Positions 11,184 through 21,897 of a stretch of DNA of 64,000 nucleotides are shown in pieces. This DNA is from Marthasterias glacialis (lineage: Eukaryota; Echinodermata; Asteroidea; Forcipulatida; Asteriidae): the NCBI GenBank assembly GCA_911728455.2, contig OU452223.1, positions 16,053,802 through 16,117,801 of the forward strand, read 5' to 3'. Made by a program: the position numbers and the translations under genes. The notes beneath the pieces are model-generated. The model worked only from the letters and a program-made list of their open reading frames with translations, searched no databases and was not told where the DNA came from. How positions within the stretch are numbered: position 1 is the stretch's first letter; each line of letters starts with the position of its first letter.

Positions 11184-11470
11184 AAATTAAATAAATAAAT
11201 AAATAAATAAATAAAAACAATAAGCGCACTGGACTCAAGCTCTGGTGTTTCTGATCACCAGAGTGTGAGTTCGAGTCCCGGTCTTGACACTTGGTGTCCT
11301 TAAGCGTCGTGTAACAAACGTAAACGAATCGCGTTACACTTTAAGAAGGGGTTTGCCCCGTTGTTTCTGGTAGTGGCTGCCGAATTCACCGCAGCACACT
11401 GAAACCCTTAATATAAAGTGCTACATATATAAATGGGTCTCACAGTGAGAAAAATAAATAAATAAACAGA
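11184..11470 (+). mobile_element. tRNA-derived SINE with AAAT-rich flanks
   Basis: An (AAAT)n tract at 11190-11215 precedes a tRNA-like head: GCGCACTGGACTCAAGCTC (A-box side, 11224 onward) and GAGTTCGAGTCCC, a near-consensus pol III B box, at 11267-11279. The tail reads CTTGACACTTGGTGTCC, then GGGGTTTGCCCCG and AATATAAAGTGCTACATATA, and ends in another AAATA-rich stretch near 11450-11465. This layout (tRNA-like head, unrelated body, A-rich tail) is that of a SINE. The 5' end of the head is eroded, so it is probably an old copy. Confidence 0.75.
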
Positions 11471-12311
11471 CAAACAAAACCTGTCTTAAAATAATAATAA
11501 TACGCTTTTTGAGTACCTAATTAATGGTAAATACCTGGGCTATATAAAATTCTGGTAATTATTATAACGATGTGTATAGTCTGTTTTAAAAATATATTTC
11601 TTTTCACCACAGGAACATTTCGTTTACCTGATGTTCTAACTTTGCAATACAATGTTGCTGTTGTCGCTGTCATATTTGTTTGGTTCCTTGTCTGTAGTTG
11701 CCGTAATGGTTCTTGATAGTAATTATTCCAAAAAAGGCACAGACTAATCCGCTACTGCAGCCTTGAGCATAGGTTACATTTTTATTTTAACGCTAGGGGG
11801 ACAAAATTGACTAAGCCATAAAAAGAAGTAAATTCATTGAGTCTCACAATGACAATTTTATGTGAGTATATTTCTTGTTCAAGGCAGACAGCATTTTCCA
11901 ACGTCTCTTTCTTTATTTGAATTTTTTTTTTACAATTCAGCTGTTTATTGATAACAACGTTTCTCGTTGAGTGCAACTCGCGTGTGACTATACCGGGACT
12001 TGAACGCAAGAGCCTCGTGTCTTGAAGACATTATCAAGAAGAGCTTTGCATCTTGGATAACGAACTCGTCGAAAAGACGAGTTGTGTTTGTTGCGGAGAG
12101 AACACGTGATTTATGTTGTTTAGCCATTTAAAGATAATATACCGGTATACCGCGGTATATATAAAATATATACCCCATGAAACTGTGAGAGATTTATATG
12201 TCTTGTAGTCAATTAAAGATAAAATAAATATAAAGGGAAGGCCCAATCAAACTGTGCTAGATTTAAAAGCTGATGTTGGTTGTTGAGGTAGTTAAAATGT
12301 TGGGAGTTTGG
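11471..12311. other. No gene seen
   Basis: AT-rich. There is a self-complementary patch around CCGGTATACCGCGGTATA (12142-12160) and minus-strand open frames without recognisable features. I see nothing else to support. Confidence 0.5.
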
Positions 12312-12490
12312 TCATTGGCGTTAACCAGACATACTCATGGGGGGGGGGGGGTGGCAAGCGGGGGCAAAGATATGGTTTTGGGGCTATTTTTAATGTATCA
12401 AACCATTGATTTGTGTATTTTTAAGATCTCATGGGGGAAGGGTTCTGAGTGGGGAGGGGGATCTTACCCCTCCTCCGGTTACGCCACTGA
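12312..12490 (+). mobile_element. MITE with CAGTGGCGTAACC-type terminal inverted repeats
   Basis: The left end is TCATTGGCGTTAACCAGACA, followed by a G run. The right end is CCTCCGGTTACGCCACTGA, whose reverse complement TCAGTGGCGTAACCGG matches the left end. The interior has GCGGGGGCAAAGATATGG, ATCAAACCATTGATTTGTG and AAGATCTCATGGGGG. The same sequence reappears in the element at 63449-63882, and a single left end at 40938. It has no coding capacity. Confidence 0.8.
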
Positions 12491-12847
12491 TTTGGGTTTT
12501 GAACAACAGTGAGTAAAAAACAAAGTTCCCATAATTATAGTTTCACTCGCTCACGACACGTGCGAAACCGTGTTCAGGTTGGCGCGGGTTACAAATCTCA
12601 AGAAACGCGCGGTGGCATTCTCGTTGTGATCAACATGACATAGGGCGTATAGGTGCGCCAATTTGTTCTGGTTAGCTGAAAACATCAGGATTTTGGTTAT
12701 GGAATTAGTTCTATTTACAACCCTTTTGTTTCAAGTTATGATATTTCTTTTAGAAAGGAATATATTAAAACCCTTTCGTGATACGTTAGTTGTCGATAAA
12801 TTACAAATCATCCTGGTTATACGGAGTTTGAGTGCTAATGAAAACTA
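12491..12847. other. No gene called
   Basis: Unique-looking sequence between two MITEs. An open frame of about 90 codons (12663-12941, +) runs into the next MITE and so is not a conserved gene. Confidence 0.5.
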
Positions 12848-13074
12848 CACTCTAAAAACCAAAGTGTTAAATCAACACTTAAAGAGTACGGTCAATGACA
12901 ACACTTTGAAAGAGTCATATGTTACTCAACTGAAGAGTTGAATTTGCACTATTAAGAGTTAAACCTCAGCTTCTGAAATGCTAGTGTGACACATGTATTA
13001 GTTGAAGCTAACTTAGTGTATAAAAGTGTTGTCACTGACTGAACCCTTGATTTAACACTTTCATTTTTAGAGTG
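12848..13074. mobile_element. 227-bp MITE with CACTCTAAAAA ends and ~55-bp terminal inverted repeats
   Basis: Left arm: CACTCTAAAAACCAAAGTGT, then TAAATCAACACTT and GTCAATGACAACACTTT. Right arm, read in reverse complement: CACTCTAAAAATGAAAGTGT, then TAAATCAAGGGTT and GTCAGTGACAACACTTT. The arms are clearly the same with a few substitutions. TA lies before the left end and TG after the right, consistent with a TA duplication altered by one change. There is no open frame of its own. Confidence 0.9.
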
Positions 13075-13941
13075 TGTGCGTAAGAATGAAGTACTTTAAT
13101 CAGTTTAGGAACTTTTTCGGAAAAGGACACAGACGTGACAAATACCGTTCACTCACTTTGATATATAAATATTTTGTTTTTGGCCGCGTACGTTGTAATG
13201 CGCAATTATAAAATGCTTATTCAAAATATTCGTGTGCTGGCAGCAAGTGAAAGAAAAAAATTATATATATATATATAAAACTAGTAGGGATATGTATATA
13301 TTCCTAGGGTTTATTGACACTGACAATGTCATCAGTGTCTATTTTGAAATTATATTTTGTACCTCCATTTAGAATGCAATTGATTTTTTTCTTCTTGCAA
13401 TTAATTAAGACCGACGTCGAGGGAGAAATTCTAAAATAAAAAAAAATAAATTCCTCATTCCAATAATTGCACACAGAGTTTCTCTCCGTTTTGATTCTAC
13501 GGGCGCGTGATCAATCATTAACGAGCATGAAAGATGTCGCGGAGTGAAATATATTGCAAAACATTTTAGTTCCAAATTGAAATAAATTTTAGTCCATACT
13601 TAAAACTTTACTGATGATTGTACACACACACCGACTCCCACATGCACAAAAGTGCGTGCGATGTGATTGACCTACGACTGTAAAGTTGGTAACAAAATAT
13701 TTGATAGAGTGTTGCACTTTATTTTTCACAAGTTGCGACGTGTTTGTCAAACATTATGACATCATTATCTTTAAAGATTATTTAATATTAAGATGTAGTT
13801 AAAAATGTAAAACCAAATTCGCAGATAGTCAGTACCAGATTAAATTCAAATCTTCACTACTTATCATAAAAAATCCAATCCGAATCTTTGAGAAATTCTA
13901 CTGGAACCAAAAACTCGCTCATGAAGCCCTGATGGTTCAGT
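13075..13941. other. No gene seen
   Basis: AT-rich, with a short (TA)n tract at about 13260-13277 and A/T runs. No RNA gene or coding frame is supported. Confidence 0.55.
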
Positions 13942-14246
13942 CTGAAAGCTTACTGATTATGAAGTTCATACCAGAACCGATCTTCCTCAGAGATATTTTT
14001 GTCTGAAATACTATGTCAAAGTCGAGAAAGTAGAATTTGAAGACCCCTATTTTTAATTTCGATTGTAACAATCGAAATTATGGACAATGTGTTTACGTGC
14101 TGAAAAGCATGCATGTTTGTTCACTATTTTCTCCTGACTCGGACGACGGATTGAGCCAAAATGTTCATTAGTTTTTACATGTATGTATTGAATCACACAA
14201 AGTAAGAGCGCTGCACTATGGGCTTTATCCTATATTTTACCTTTAA
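13942..14246 (+). repeat. Dispersed repeat copy A with conserved small hairpin
   Basis: It matches 47523-47842 along its length: TGAAAGCTTACTGAT, GAAGTTCATACCAG, AAGTCGAGAAAGTAGAA, GGACAATGTGTTTAC, GACGGATTG, TTGAATCACACAAAGTAAGA, GCTGCACTAT and TATTTTACCTTTAA occur in the same order. Both copies hold the 25-bp hairpin of arms AATTTCGATTG and CAATCGAAATT around TAA (14055-14079 here). No coding frame is shared, so it is a non-coding dispersed repeat, perhaps a non-autonomous transposon. Its ends are not defined. Confidence 0.85.
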
Positions 14247-15731
14247 AGAAAAGACACTCGTTCAAGGTGCTTGAAATTCTATTTCCGGACGAACCTCACA
14301 GCTTTTTGAGAGTGTTCCTTTTTATCTACCTGGTTGTTGACCCCTCCACTATACCCAAAGTTCTCCTCAAGGAAACCCCAATATTTTGGCTCTGTCACAG
14401 GTGCAAGGATATAACGGCTTAAAAAAGGGAGGACAAAAATCAATGAGCCTTTTAGACACCGTGTGATCGATTGAACAACTACGGGACTAGTTGATCCAGC
14501 TGTAGGTTTCACGTATTGCTCATGAAAAGCTCACTCAGGTGTTTTATTCCACAACTCCTATAATAAGGGAATAAAAAGATCTGACAATTTCAGTTGCTAA
14601 AAGTTCAGCTTTATTCATATAGTAATGGTTACGTGCACTCAACATAAGTTCGAATTTTTTAACTTGCACAAATTGTTTCAAAACTCATTTTGCTGATCGC
14701 ACTCCAAAAAGAAGGGATATTTTGAACGTCACTTGGAAAAGGTTTGTAAAGATGTGCAGTAAAACACCCCTATTGCCTTCCTCTAATATTTAAAGAATAC
14801 ACCTTACATCTAACCTGTGAAAAGTTCAGCTTGGTTTTTGTTTGCATTGTTCTCTCCATTCGGAAGGTTTTCTTCTACGCCTGCTCTAAATTATAGTTGT
14901 TGATTTTTTTTTAAAAATGCAACTTCTCTGTAATAAAGAAGCCAGCAGGAAATGAACTCATAGGTACAAAAGCTCCCCGTACAGAAAGGAATAAGCACAA
15001 GGAAAAATACATCCTCACAATGTCCTGCCATTGTAAGCATAACAATAATATGAACACTTTCTCACATGAACATTTACATGACCAAATAAAAGAAAAATGA
15101 TAACTCGATATTTTATTGAAACAAGTAGAAACTTACATGTCTTGCCTCACACATCGAATAATTTATATTGAGAGAAAAAGAATACTTTGAAGAGTATCCT
15201 CGACCTGAAATTTTTTCTAAGTGTCTGCAAATGTCGTATTTTAACATAAACTCATTTAAGAAAATAATTTCATCAGCAAAACACGCAAACAAAGATTTTC
15301 ATTCAAATACATTCTAACCTCCAAAGGTAAAGAGGGTGGATTGGGAGTTCTTTATGGGAAATTATGAAAGGTGTTCGAAAAATAGATAATCTGAGATGTA
15401 AATGACCAGAAGGCTGCTTTGATGTGATTAAACTTGTAGTTGACATGAATGTGTTTCTTGTGAGCTGATTTTTGCCCTAGAAACCCTACTCCTGAGGGAT
15501 TAATTTGCACAAATTTACAGACACCGTTTTTCAATTATTTGTTACTCACGACGAGACTTAGTATGCGGCTCGCTCGTTGGCTTCCTTTTCTACACCAACA
15601 AATTCATAAAAACGAACACCATTTGTGGTATCGAAGGCGACGGCTCTCTGTAGAGATAAATTACTGCTATTTATAAAAATGTTACTATGCTAACTTCTCT
15701 ACGAAATACAAATAAAAAGACATAAAAGAAG
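14247..15731. other. No gene seen
   Basis: AT-rich stretch. The minus-strand frame at 14279-14512 and the others are short and featureless. The 12-base sequence AAAGTTCAGCTT occurs twice (about 14600 and 14821) without further repeat structure. Confidence 0.55.
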
Positions 15732-15742
15732 AATAAGTATAT

Positions 15743-15773
<31 letters not shown>

Positions 15774-15885
15774 AAGAAGAAGAAGAAGTATATACAACAA
15801 CAACAAAAGAAGAAGAAGAAGAAGAAGTATGTACAAAAAAAAAAAAAAAAAAGAAGAAAGAAAGAAAAGAAGAAGGAAAAAACAA
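15732..15885. repeat. Compound CAA / GAA / A microsatellite
   Basis: The order is (CAA)10 from 15743, a GAA block, a second GTATATACAACAACAAC block, a longer GAA block, then about 18 A and GAAA-type repeats. The segment AGAAGTATATACAACAAC occurs twice, so it grew both by unit slippage and by duplication of a larger block. Open frames across it encode low-complexity runs only. Confidence 0.93.
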
Positions 15886-16949
15886 AAACGGCAACTCACT
15901 TTTTAGTCCACTGATACACGAGGGAGTTATGATAGCCGCAGTCGAAAAAAATAATCTTATTTTTTCTTCACTGTACTTACCAAAGAATTTTTTTTCTTTC
16001 CTCCTTCTCTTTTCCGCCGAAAGAGAGCCCGGAGCCATTGTGCTACCCGAAATTCGATTTGTGTGGTGGTGAAAACCCTGAACCATTGGCTTATCAATTA
16101 AATTAAACCAACACTTCTTTCTTCAGGACTGCGGACGAAAAAAGAAAAGAAAATGGCACTTTGTTTAGCATAACACAGTGATAGGGTTATCTATACAAAG
16201 ACCAAGATCAAGAATACAAAAGATGTTACACGATTGTTTGGAATTAGCAACTCCTCTGCAATAACATTCTTGAGGTATAGACAACTAGAGACACTGTCAG
16301 AAAGAAATGTTTAGTTGTAGCTTTTGTTCTGGACTTATCGTTGATTATCTCTTTGTGCTTCAAGGTTCAAGGACACTGCCTTTGCCATTGTATATTTACG
16401 CCCGATTAAATCAAGGTAGCCAAACTAATGAAAAAAAAAAGTCTTTGTGTCACCAGTTCACACCGAGAATAGAACAGTTCGGGGTCTCGACAAAGGTCAA
16501 GTACAGTTTTCCCAAGCAATTTGTTCTGCTCGAAGTAATGTTCTTTGAAATAACTTCAACTCATTTTTTTTTGAGCCGTGTAATCGGCAAAAGAATATTC
16601 ACTCGTGTTTAAAAATAAGTAAATAAAATGAAGACATAAATAAGTAGATAAATCAAATGTATTATTTTAGTAAGGGTACCCAGATAGGGAACATTTTGTA
16701 AAATGGATGCAAAAGAGTAGAATCGTTGTAGGATTTGAGATTTCGGGCGGTGTAGGTAAAATTGATATCTTATAATGACAGTCATTTCAGCTAGTGTGAA
16801 GCAGTAGAATTGATATGAGTCGTTCTGAAAGCTTTATCAAAATGACGCTTCTGAAAGTAACGATTGCACGGAGACTCTAAGGCACTTTATTTAAGGCAGG
16901 TCATTATTTGCACATTTACCAGTTACTATGCCGGTAGGTACCGGGTACA
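15886..16949. other. No gene seen
   Basis: No supported gene. The frame at 16307-16612 (+) has no recognisable domain. The segment GTTCAAGGACACTGCC near 16365 may be a scrap of a dispersed repeat, but I cannot define it. Confidence 0.5.
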
Positions 16950-17172
16950 GTCTTAAAACACCCGGGTCAGAATTGACCCGGATTCCGGGTCTCTTGGGGC
17001 CTGACCCTTTGCTGGGTCAGTATGATCCGGGTTATGTGCCCAAATGACCCAGAAATAGGCCAAACTGACGCAGACTCCGAGTTCTTTAACCATTTTCCGG
17101 GCAATCTGACCCAAAAATGGGTCAGGCCCCTCGGACCCGGAATCCGGGTCAATGCTGACTGGGATTTTTTTA
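16950..17172. mobile_element. MITE, GACCCGGATTCCGGGTC family, long terminal inverted repeats
   Basis: Left arm: CAGAATTGACCCGG, ATTCCGGGTC, then GGGGCCTGACCC. Right arm: GGGTCAGGCCCC, then GACCCGGAATCCGGGTCAAT. The arms are near-exact reverse complements over about 45 bp. The outer ends TCTTAAAACA and GGGATTTTTTTAGG are weaker forms of the CACTCTAAAAA terminus. The interior holds GGGTCAGTATGATCC and CAAACTGACGCAGA, shared with the copy at 7212-7364. It has no coding capacity. Confidence 0.88.
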
Positions 17173-17177
17173 GGCCC

Positions 17178-17369
17178 TATTGACCCCTTGCACGCACGTC
17201 ACACGCGCCGACTGTGCCACGCTCACCATTTTGGTGGTCAATAGGTTTACGTGTAAACACCGCGTTGCCTAAAATACGCACTTCTCTGCAGAACACACAG
17301 TAACATTGCCCACCAAAATGGCGCAACCAAGATTATTGTGATGATGACGTCAGGTGAATTGGGTCAATA
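17178..17369. mobile_element. Second MITE abutting the first: TATTGACC ends, CCATTTTGGTGG inner arms
   Basis: The left side starts TATTGACCCCTTGCACGCAC and reaches CACCATTTTGGTGGTCAATA. The right side, read in reverse complement, starts TTATTGACCCAATTCACC, passes TGACGTCATC and reaches GCGCCATTTTGGTGGGCAAT. This gives imperfect arms of about 65 bp. It lies directly after the element at 16950-17172 with only a few bases between. A similar left end (TAGACCTTATTCGTATGACG) is found at 57305. Confidence 0.75.
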
Positions 17370-20300
17370 AGTCTTAACCCAAATAAGACCAATGTCCAAA
17401 CGTTGACCTATGAAATTGCCTGAACGGTGTTATCGGCTTTAACTTAATAATTAACAATTTATATCACAACACGTTGTTAAAAAATGTATCAGTAACTGTA
17501 AACGACCCGTATGGCTATTGAAACTTTCCTAGCCTCAAGCTATCGCGCTTAATTTCAAACGACGTAAAAACAAAAAAAATCATTTGCACATTACATCTGT
17601 ACGTTATGCACGGGAAGGCCAAAACATGACTAAGGTAGACGTCAAACTCACCTGCGCAGATGGTCAATGACATCAGCAAGGCTGCACATTTTTTTTTTTA
17701 ACATGGCGATGGCAATTATACCACTTCAGGAAGTTCATTTTTTAGATTTTTCCTTTGGTTAGTTATTTTTTTATTATTTTTTTTCACTTTCAATCTCGAT
17801 CAATGCTGTTCAAGTATTTCCCCTGACGCTAGTGTGATAAACATTAGTGCTTTCTGTAGACTCATGTTCACACCACTATAGTAGAGGCATTTCTTAAGAG
17901 CAGCTGACACCTTTTCGAGCACACAGCAACTAAACCTTTTCCAAACAGCAGGGAAATAAAATAAAACTACATTTGAAAGTGGTGTCAAATAAGTTTTTAA
18001 ATTTTTGTATAAAAGTTACAGGTAACGACATTTTGATAAACCCGCCTTTATCACGTAGTATACGGCAATTTAAACTTTATACTTACAATTTCAAGATTTA
18101 TTTAGTTATTACTATTATTATTATTAGGTGTTCGGACTTCAGCCGAAACCCCTTGTTAATTCTTCTTCTTATTATTATTGGGGTTTTTTCTGTTTTACTT
18201 ATCCGATGAAAGTCATAATCGTTGGAGTGTTCCTGACCCAGGCTGCCCCTATTTTGGGCCAGCGTGATCCGGAATTCTTTTTTTTCTGGGATATATTGTC
18301 AGAACTGTGGACTGCGCGTTACTGGAGGTCTGCGTGAACGTTTTCTGAAAGAGCAAATAAATTCCCAAAACCGAACAAAAACAGTTTTGACTATTGACAC
18401 GAACCGATTACGACCTACCTATGTTTATTCGCCGTGAAATAACTGTAGAACACACTCCAGGTCTCCGAAAAGTATCGATTACCCCAGCCCGGTTATCGGG
18501 GAGTATCAATTAACCGGTTCAGTTACATTTGACCGATGTCAAGAAACTGATCTCATTGTTTTAAAAAGAAACGCAATCCTTCTCCGAGAACAATTAAAGA
18601 AATAGTATTAGTCCTATTTTTAGGCATAATTGGATGTTGCTAAACAAATTGAGGGCGGATTGAGTTCAAAGGTAACCTTTAAAAGTGGTAGCCAGAGAAG
18701 TGATTGTTTTTATTGTTTGCGGATGTATCCCCCCTCAATCTGACCACGACCTATTGGTGACATATAAACACTCTAGATGATATCGGATACGCCTGTGATA
18801 TTTACTGGTGTTCATTCTGAGCATTGTTCGAAAGGCCTCTTCAATATCCCCTCCACAATAGAATAGTGTCGAAACCAGATACGGCAAACGCGCCATCTCG
18901 TACAATATACATTGATGACCGGCCGAAGGGATCGGTGTCCGTGACGAAGGAGTTGCTTGTTGTAAAGAAGTATTAATAAAGCGGTTAATTGATGTATTGG
19001 TATTTCACTTGAAAGGTCTTCCGTTCCACTTAGAAAGGAGGTTTTTTTGTAATTGCTATTGTAATCTTAATGTGAACTTTTAACTCACTGGCGAATATTT
19101 GGAGATTGAATATTGGAAAGGTCGTGAGAGTGTATCATTTAATATTAAACGTCTTAGACTGTTCTTGGTACCGGTATATTTTTGTCATCAATGTGCACAC
19201 ATCACAGCAAATAGCTTTTAATGTAACCTATCATTCTATTCTTATAATAACATACTATTATACTAGCCATGGATTAAATGTTGACCTTTGCAGCTTGTAA
19301 ACTAACGTACAAGGAGATTCAAGCTGGTGACATTTCAGAACAATTTGGGCTGTATTAGTTTTACTCACAACGTCGATCTCACCTCCATCATTCACCCCGG
19401 CTAGTTTTTGTGTTCAGAATAGAAAACAAATGTGGCCATTGGGAAGACTTCACTTTTCTTGCAAAGGAAAAAGTAGACAAGAAAAGAGAAAAAAATATCG
19501 CACCCTTACACCAGTTCTCAATTTCTGCGAAGTAATAATCGCTGCGAAGTTTTACGACGCCGTTGCCGGGTATACCCAGAAACCCTGACACCAGAAAGTC
19601 TACGTGTCCAGGTCTCCAGGTAATTAGAGTCCAACGCCATACCAACATCTTCAGAAATCACAGGAGACAGACTCATTGGCCAATCGAACCAGACTAATTT
19701 AATTGTTGCGCGACCATCAGTCTTTTACAGTGGTATCATCAAGATCCTATTTTTTTATTACTATTTTTTTTTTTTTTTTTTTTTACGGGCAATGACGTCT
19801 TTGTTTTTATTTTGCGTGGAAGGCAAATTATAAAATTGGTAATGCCATATCGGTGCCTTATTGGTCTGTATTATAATAGTGGGTTATAGTTTAAATAACT
19901 GACTAGATACCCAAACTGTTCTATTTTAAAGCTTAATTTGTAAGAAATCGCTACAGAGTCCTGTTTTCCCTTGAAAAAAAACCAAAAAACAAATTCCGTC
20001 TGAATTGTTTCAGGACAAGAGAAACGTGATCGTGTAAGTTAAATTTTCAGTCGTGAATTGATACGATGTGTTTCTAACTACGAATGTACTATTCCTTTAA
20101 CGAATATGGGCTGTTTGATTAAGCGTAGAAACCTCGCAGACATGTCTAAACCACATCAATGTGCCTTTTTCAAAACAGGGTGTTTATTTTTTACCTACCC
20201 AAGGCCTACGAAATATAATCTTTTCATCTCAAGGATCGATTCGACAAACACAATTTGTCACTTTAATTAAAATAAATATCGTAGCACACAACAAAGAATT

Positions 20301-20451
20301 CCTCTGGCCCCTGATCGATTGCTCCATCGTTAAATAACTTATACCGTGACCTTGACCAAATTGTATCTTAATAATAATGGTTTATTAAAGGATATGAAAA
20401 TTAACATTTCAAATGTGAGAAGGAAAAACAATGAAAAAATGATACTCAAAT
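17370..20451. other. No gene seen; scraps of repeats
   Basis: No supported gene in about 3 kb. The segment 18220-18290 (GTTCCTGACCCAGGCTGCCC to GGGCCAGCGTGATCCGG) is a degraded piece of the GGGTC MITE family. Homopolymers include a 9-T run near 17691, TTTTTTTTATTATTTTTTTT near 17768 and a long T run at 19766-19784. The frame at 19388-19648 (-) has no recognised domain. Confidence 0.5.
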
Positions 20452-20513
20452 GAATATCCAGAATAGATATCCAGAATATATATCCAGAATAGATATCCAA
20501 ATAGATATCCAGA
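20452..20513. repeat. Short tandem repeat, AGATATCCAGAAT unit
   Basis: About five imperfect copies of a 13-14 bp unit (AATATCCAGAATAGATATCC and so on). The minus-strand frame across it shows the resulting repeated IWISILD-type peptide, which is an artefact of the repeat. Confidence 0.9.
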
Positions 20514-21425
20514 GGTGTGAGAAAAAAGGACTGAAGCGAACTGACTTCTTTGCTGTTAAATGGTGTGACTTGTGGTCGATGATGTAAAAACAGGTTGTTC
20601 CTCCATGTTGTATTCTATCAGTAATGTTGGTATTGGGTGTCACTTGTTTGCAGTGCACCATATCTTATGGTATCCCAACCCCCACTATCACTCTCCTATA
20701 AGCTGACAATCGATGTTTACCTTCTATGTAGATTTATATATATAAAAGGGTTTTCATGTTTTCTCGTGAAAGAAAACACACGAAGCATAACAAGGGTTTT
20801 CTGATGGATCAGTGGTACAGGATACTACGGGATGGAATCGGGACGTGAGTTGCATCCAAACGGCCGAATTACCGGGCGTGGTGATGGCCGTATGCAATCA
20901 TGCACCACGATATAGCGATTTAGATCAGCCTTTATTTACAGGATAGAGGCTGGGAGACAGAGCTATCAAACTGACGCCGGGAGTGGTGCCGAATATCAGG
21001 ATGATTTCCCCACCAATGCCCCATTCGTGTTTAGCTCCATCCTCAAGTACATATCTACATCCTTTGGTTTCTTAAATTTACTGCATGAGTAGGAAATCAA
21101 AGAACAGTGACAGCACTGGTTTAATGAATAGCTGTACGGGGCACGCCATACAATCGATTTAATGTCCAAGGTCGACCTTGTAGAAAACAGATTTCCTGCC
21201 GTTGACGAATAATGTTTAAATCCAAATCATGACACATAAAGTTATGAAGCAATATCAAAAAGGTCGACAGTTAGCCAATAGGTCGGTATCCACTTCAAAG
21301 CAGATATATCAATATTCAATGAAGCACAACGGGGATATAGCTTGATTGCTTATCAGTTTTAAAACATGTATTCTAATCATTTTTTTGTTCAGTAGTCGTG
21401 GTTTTAACTAGTATTTGCCAAATCT
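20514..21425. other. No gene called; GC-richer patch
   Basis: About 20820-21060 is less AT-rich than its surroundings (CGGCCGAATTACCGGGCGTG and similar), but no frame, RNA gene or splice pair supports a gene. It might be an unrecognised exon or a regulatory patch. Confidence 0.4.
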
Positions 21426-21897
21426 AGTTGTACTTTATATTGATTCCGAGAGTAACACCAGTGGCAGCATGTCTTGACATGACCAGTGCCCTGCCGTGTA
21501 TTGTTTCGAAGAGAGTTAGGCACACCATTATCAGCTGGTGTCCTGACGTGACCATCGTCTGGCTTTAGTAATTCAAAGAGAGAAAGCACATCAGTTGCAG
21601 CAGGTTGCTTGACATGACCATTGCTGTACCTTATATTGGTTCATAGAGAGTAAGCATGCAACTGGCAGCAAGTTTTTTTCACATGACCAATGCTGAACAT
21701 TTTAATGCTTCAGAATGAGTAAACACTCTTGTGAAAGCAGGTTTACTGACGTCACCAATGATGTACATTATAATAAATTAAACAAGCGCATCAACAGCAG
21801 CACTGGTTACTGATATTTCCACCTCTGTACCATATATTGATTCAAAGAAAGTGAGCACACCAGAAGCGGCAGAAACATGACTAATGCCTGACTTTTT
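21426..21897. repeat. Tandem array, ~67-bp unit, about 7 degenerate copies
   Basis: The landmark TTGACATGACCATTG or a variant occurs at about 21476, 21545, 21611, 21680, 21748, 21809 and 21875, at spacings of 69, 66, 69, 68, 61 and 66 bp. Between landmarks the unit reads roughly GTACCTTATATTGATTC, AAAGAGAGTAAGCACACC and AGTGGCAGCAGGTT. Copies differ from one another considerably, so the array is old. It has no continuous coding frame. Confidence 0.9.

Noticed and set aside
11598-11640. Second exon for the 9627 gene using the CACCACAG acceptor
   Set aside because: It would add only eight codons before a stop and gives no recognisable peptide; any long AT-rich region offers such acceptors.
15685-16086. 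133-codon minus-strand frame rich in Ser, Val and Phe
   Set aside because: Generated by the CAA/GAA/A compound microsatellite.
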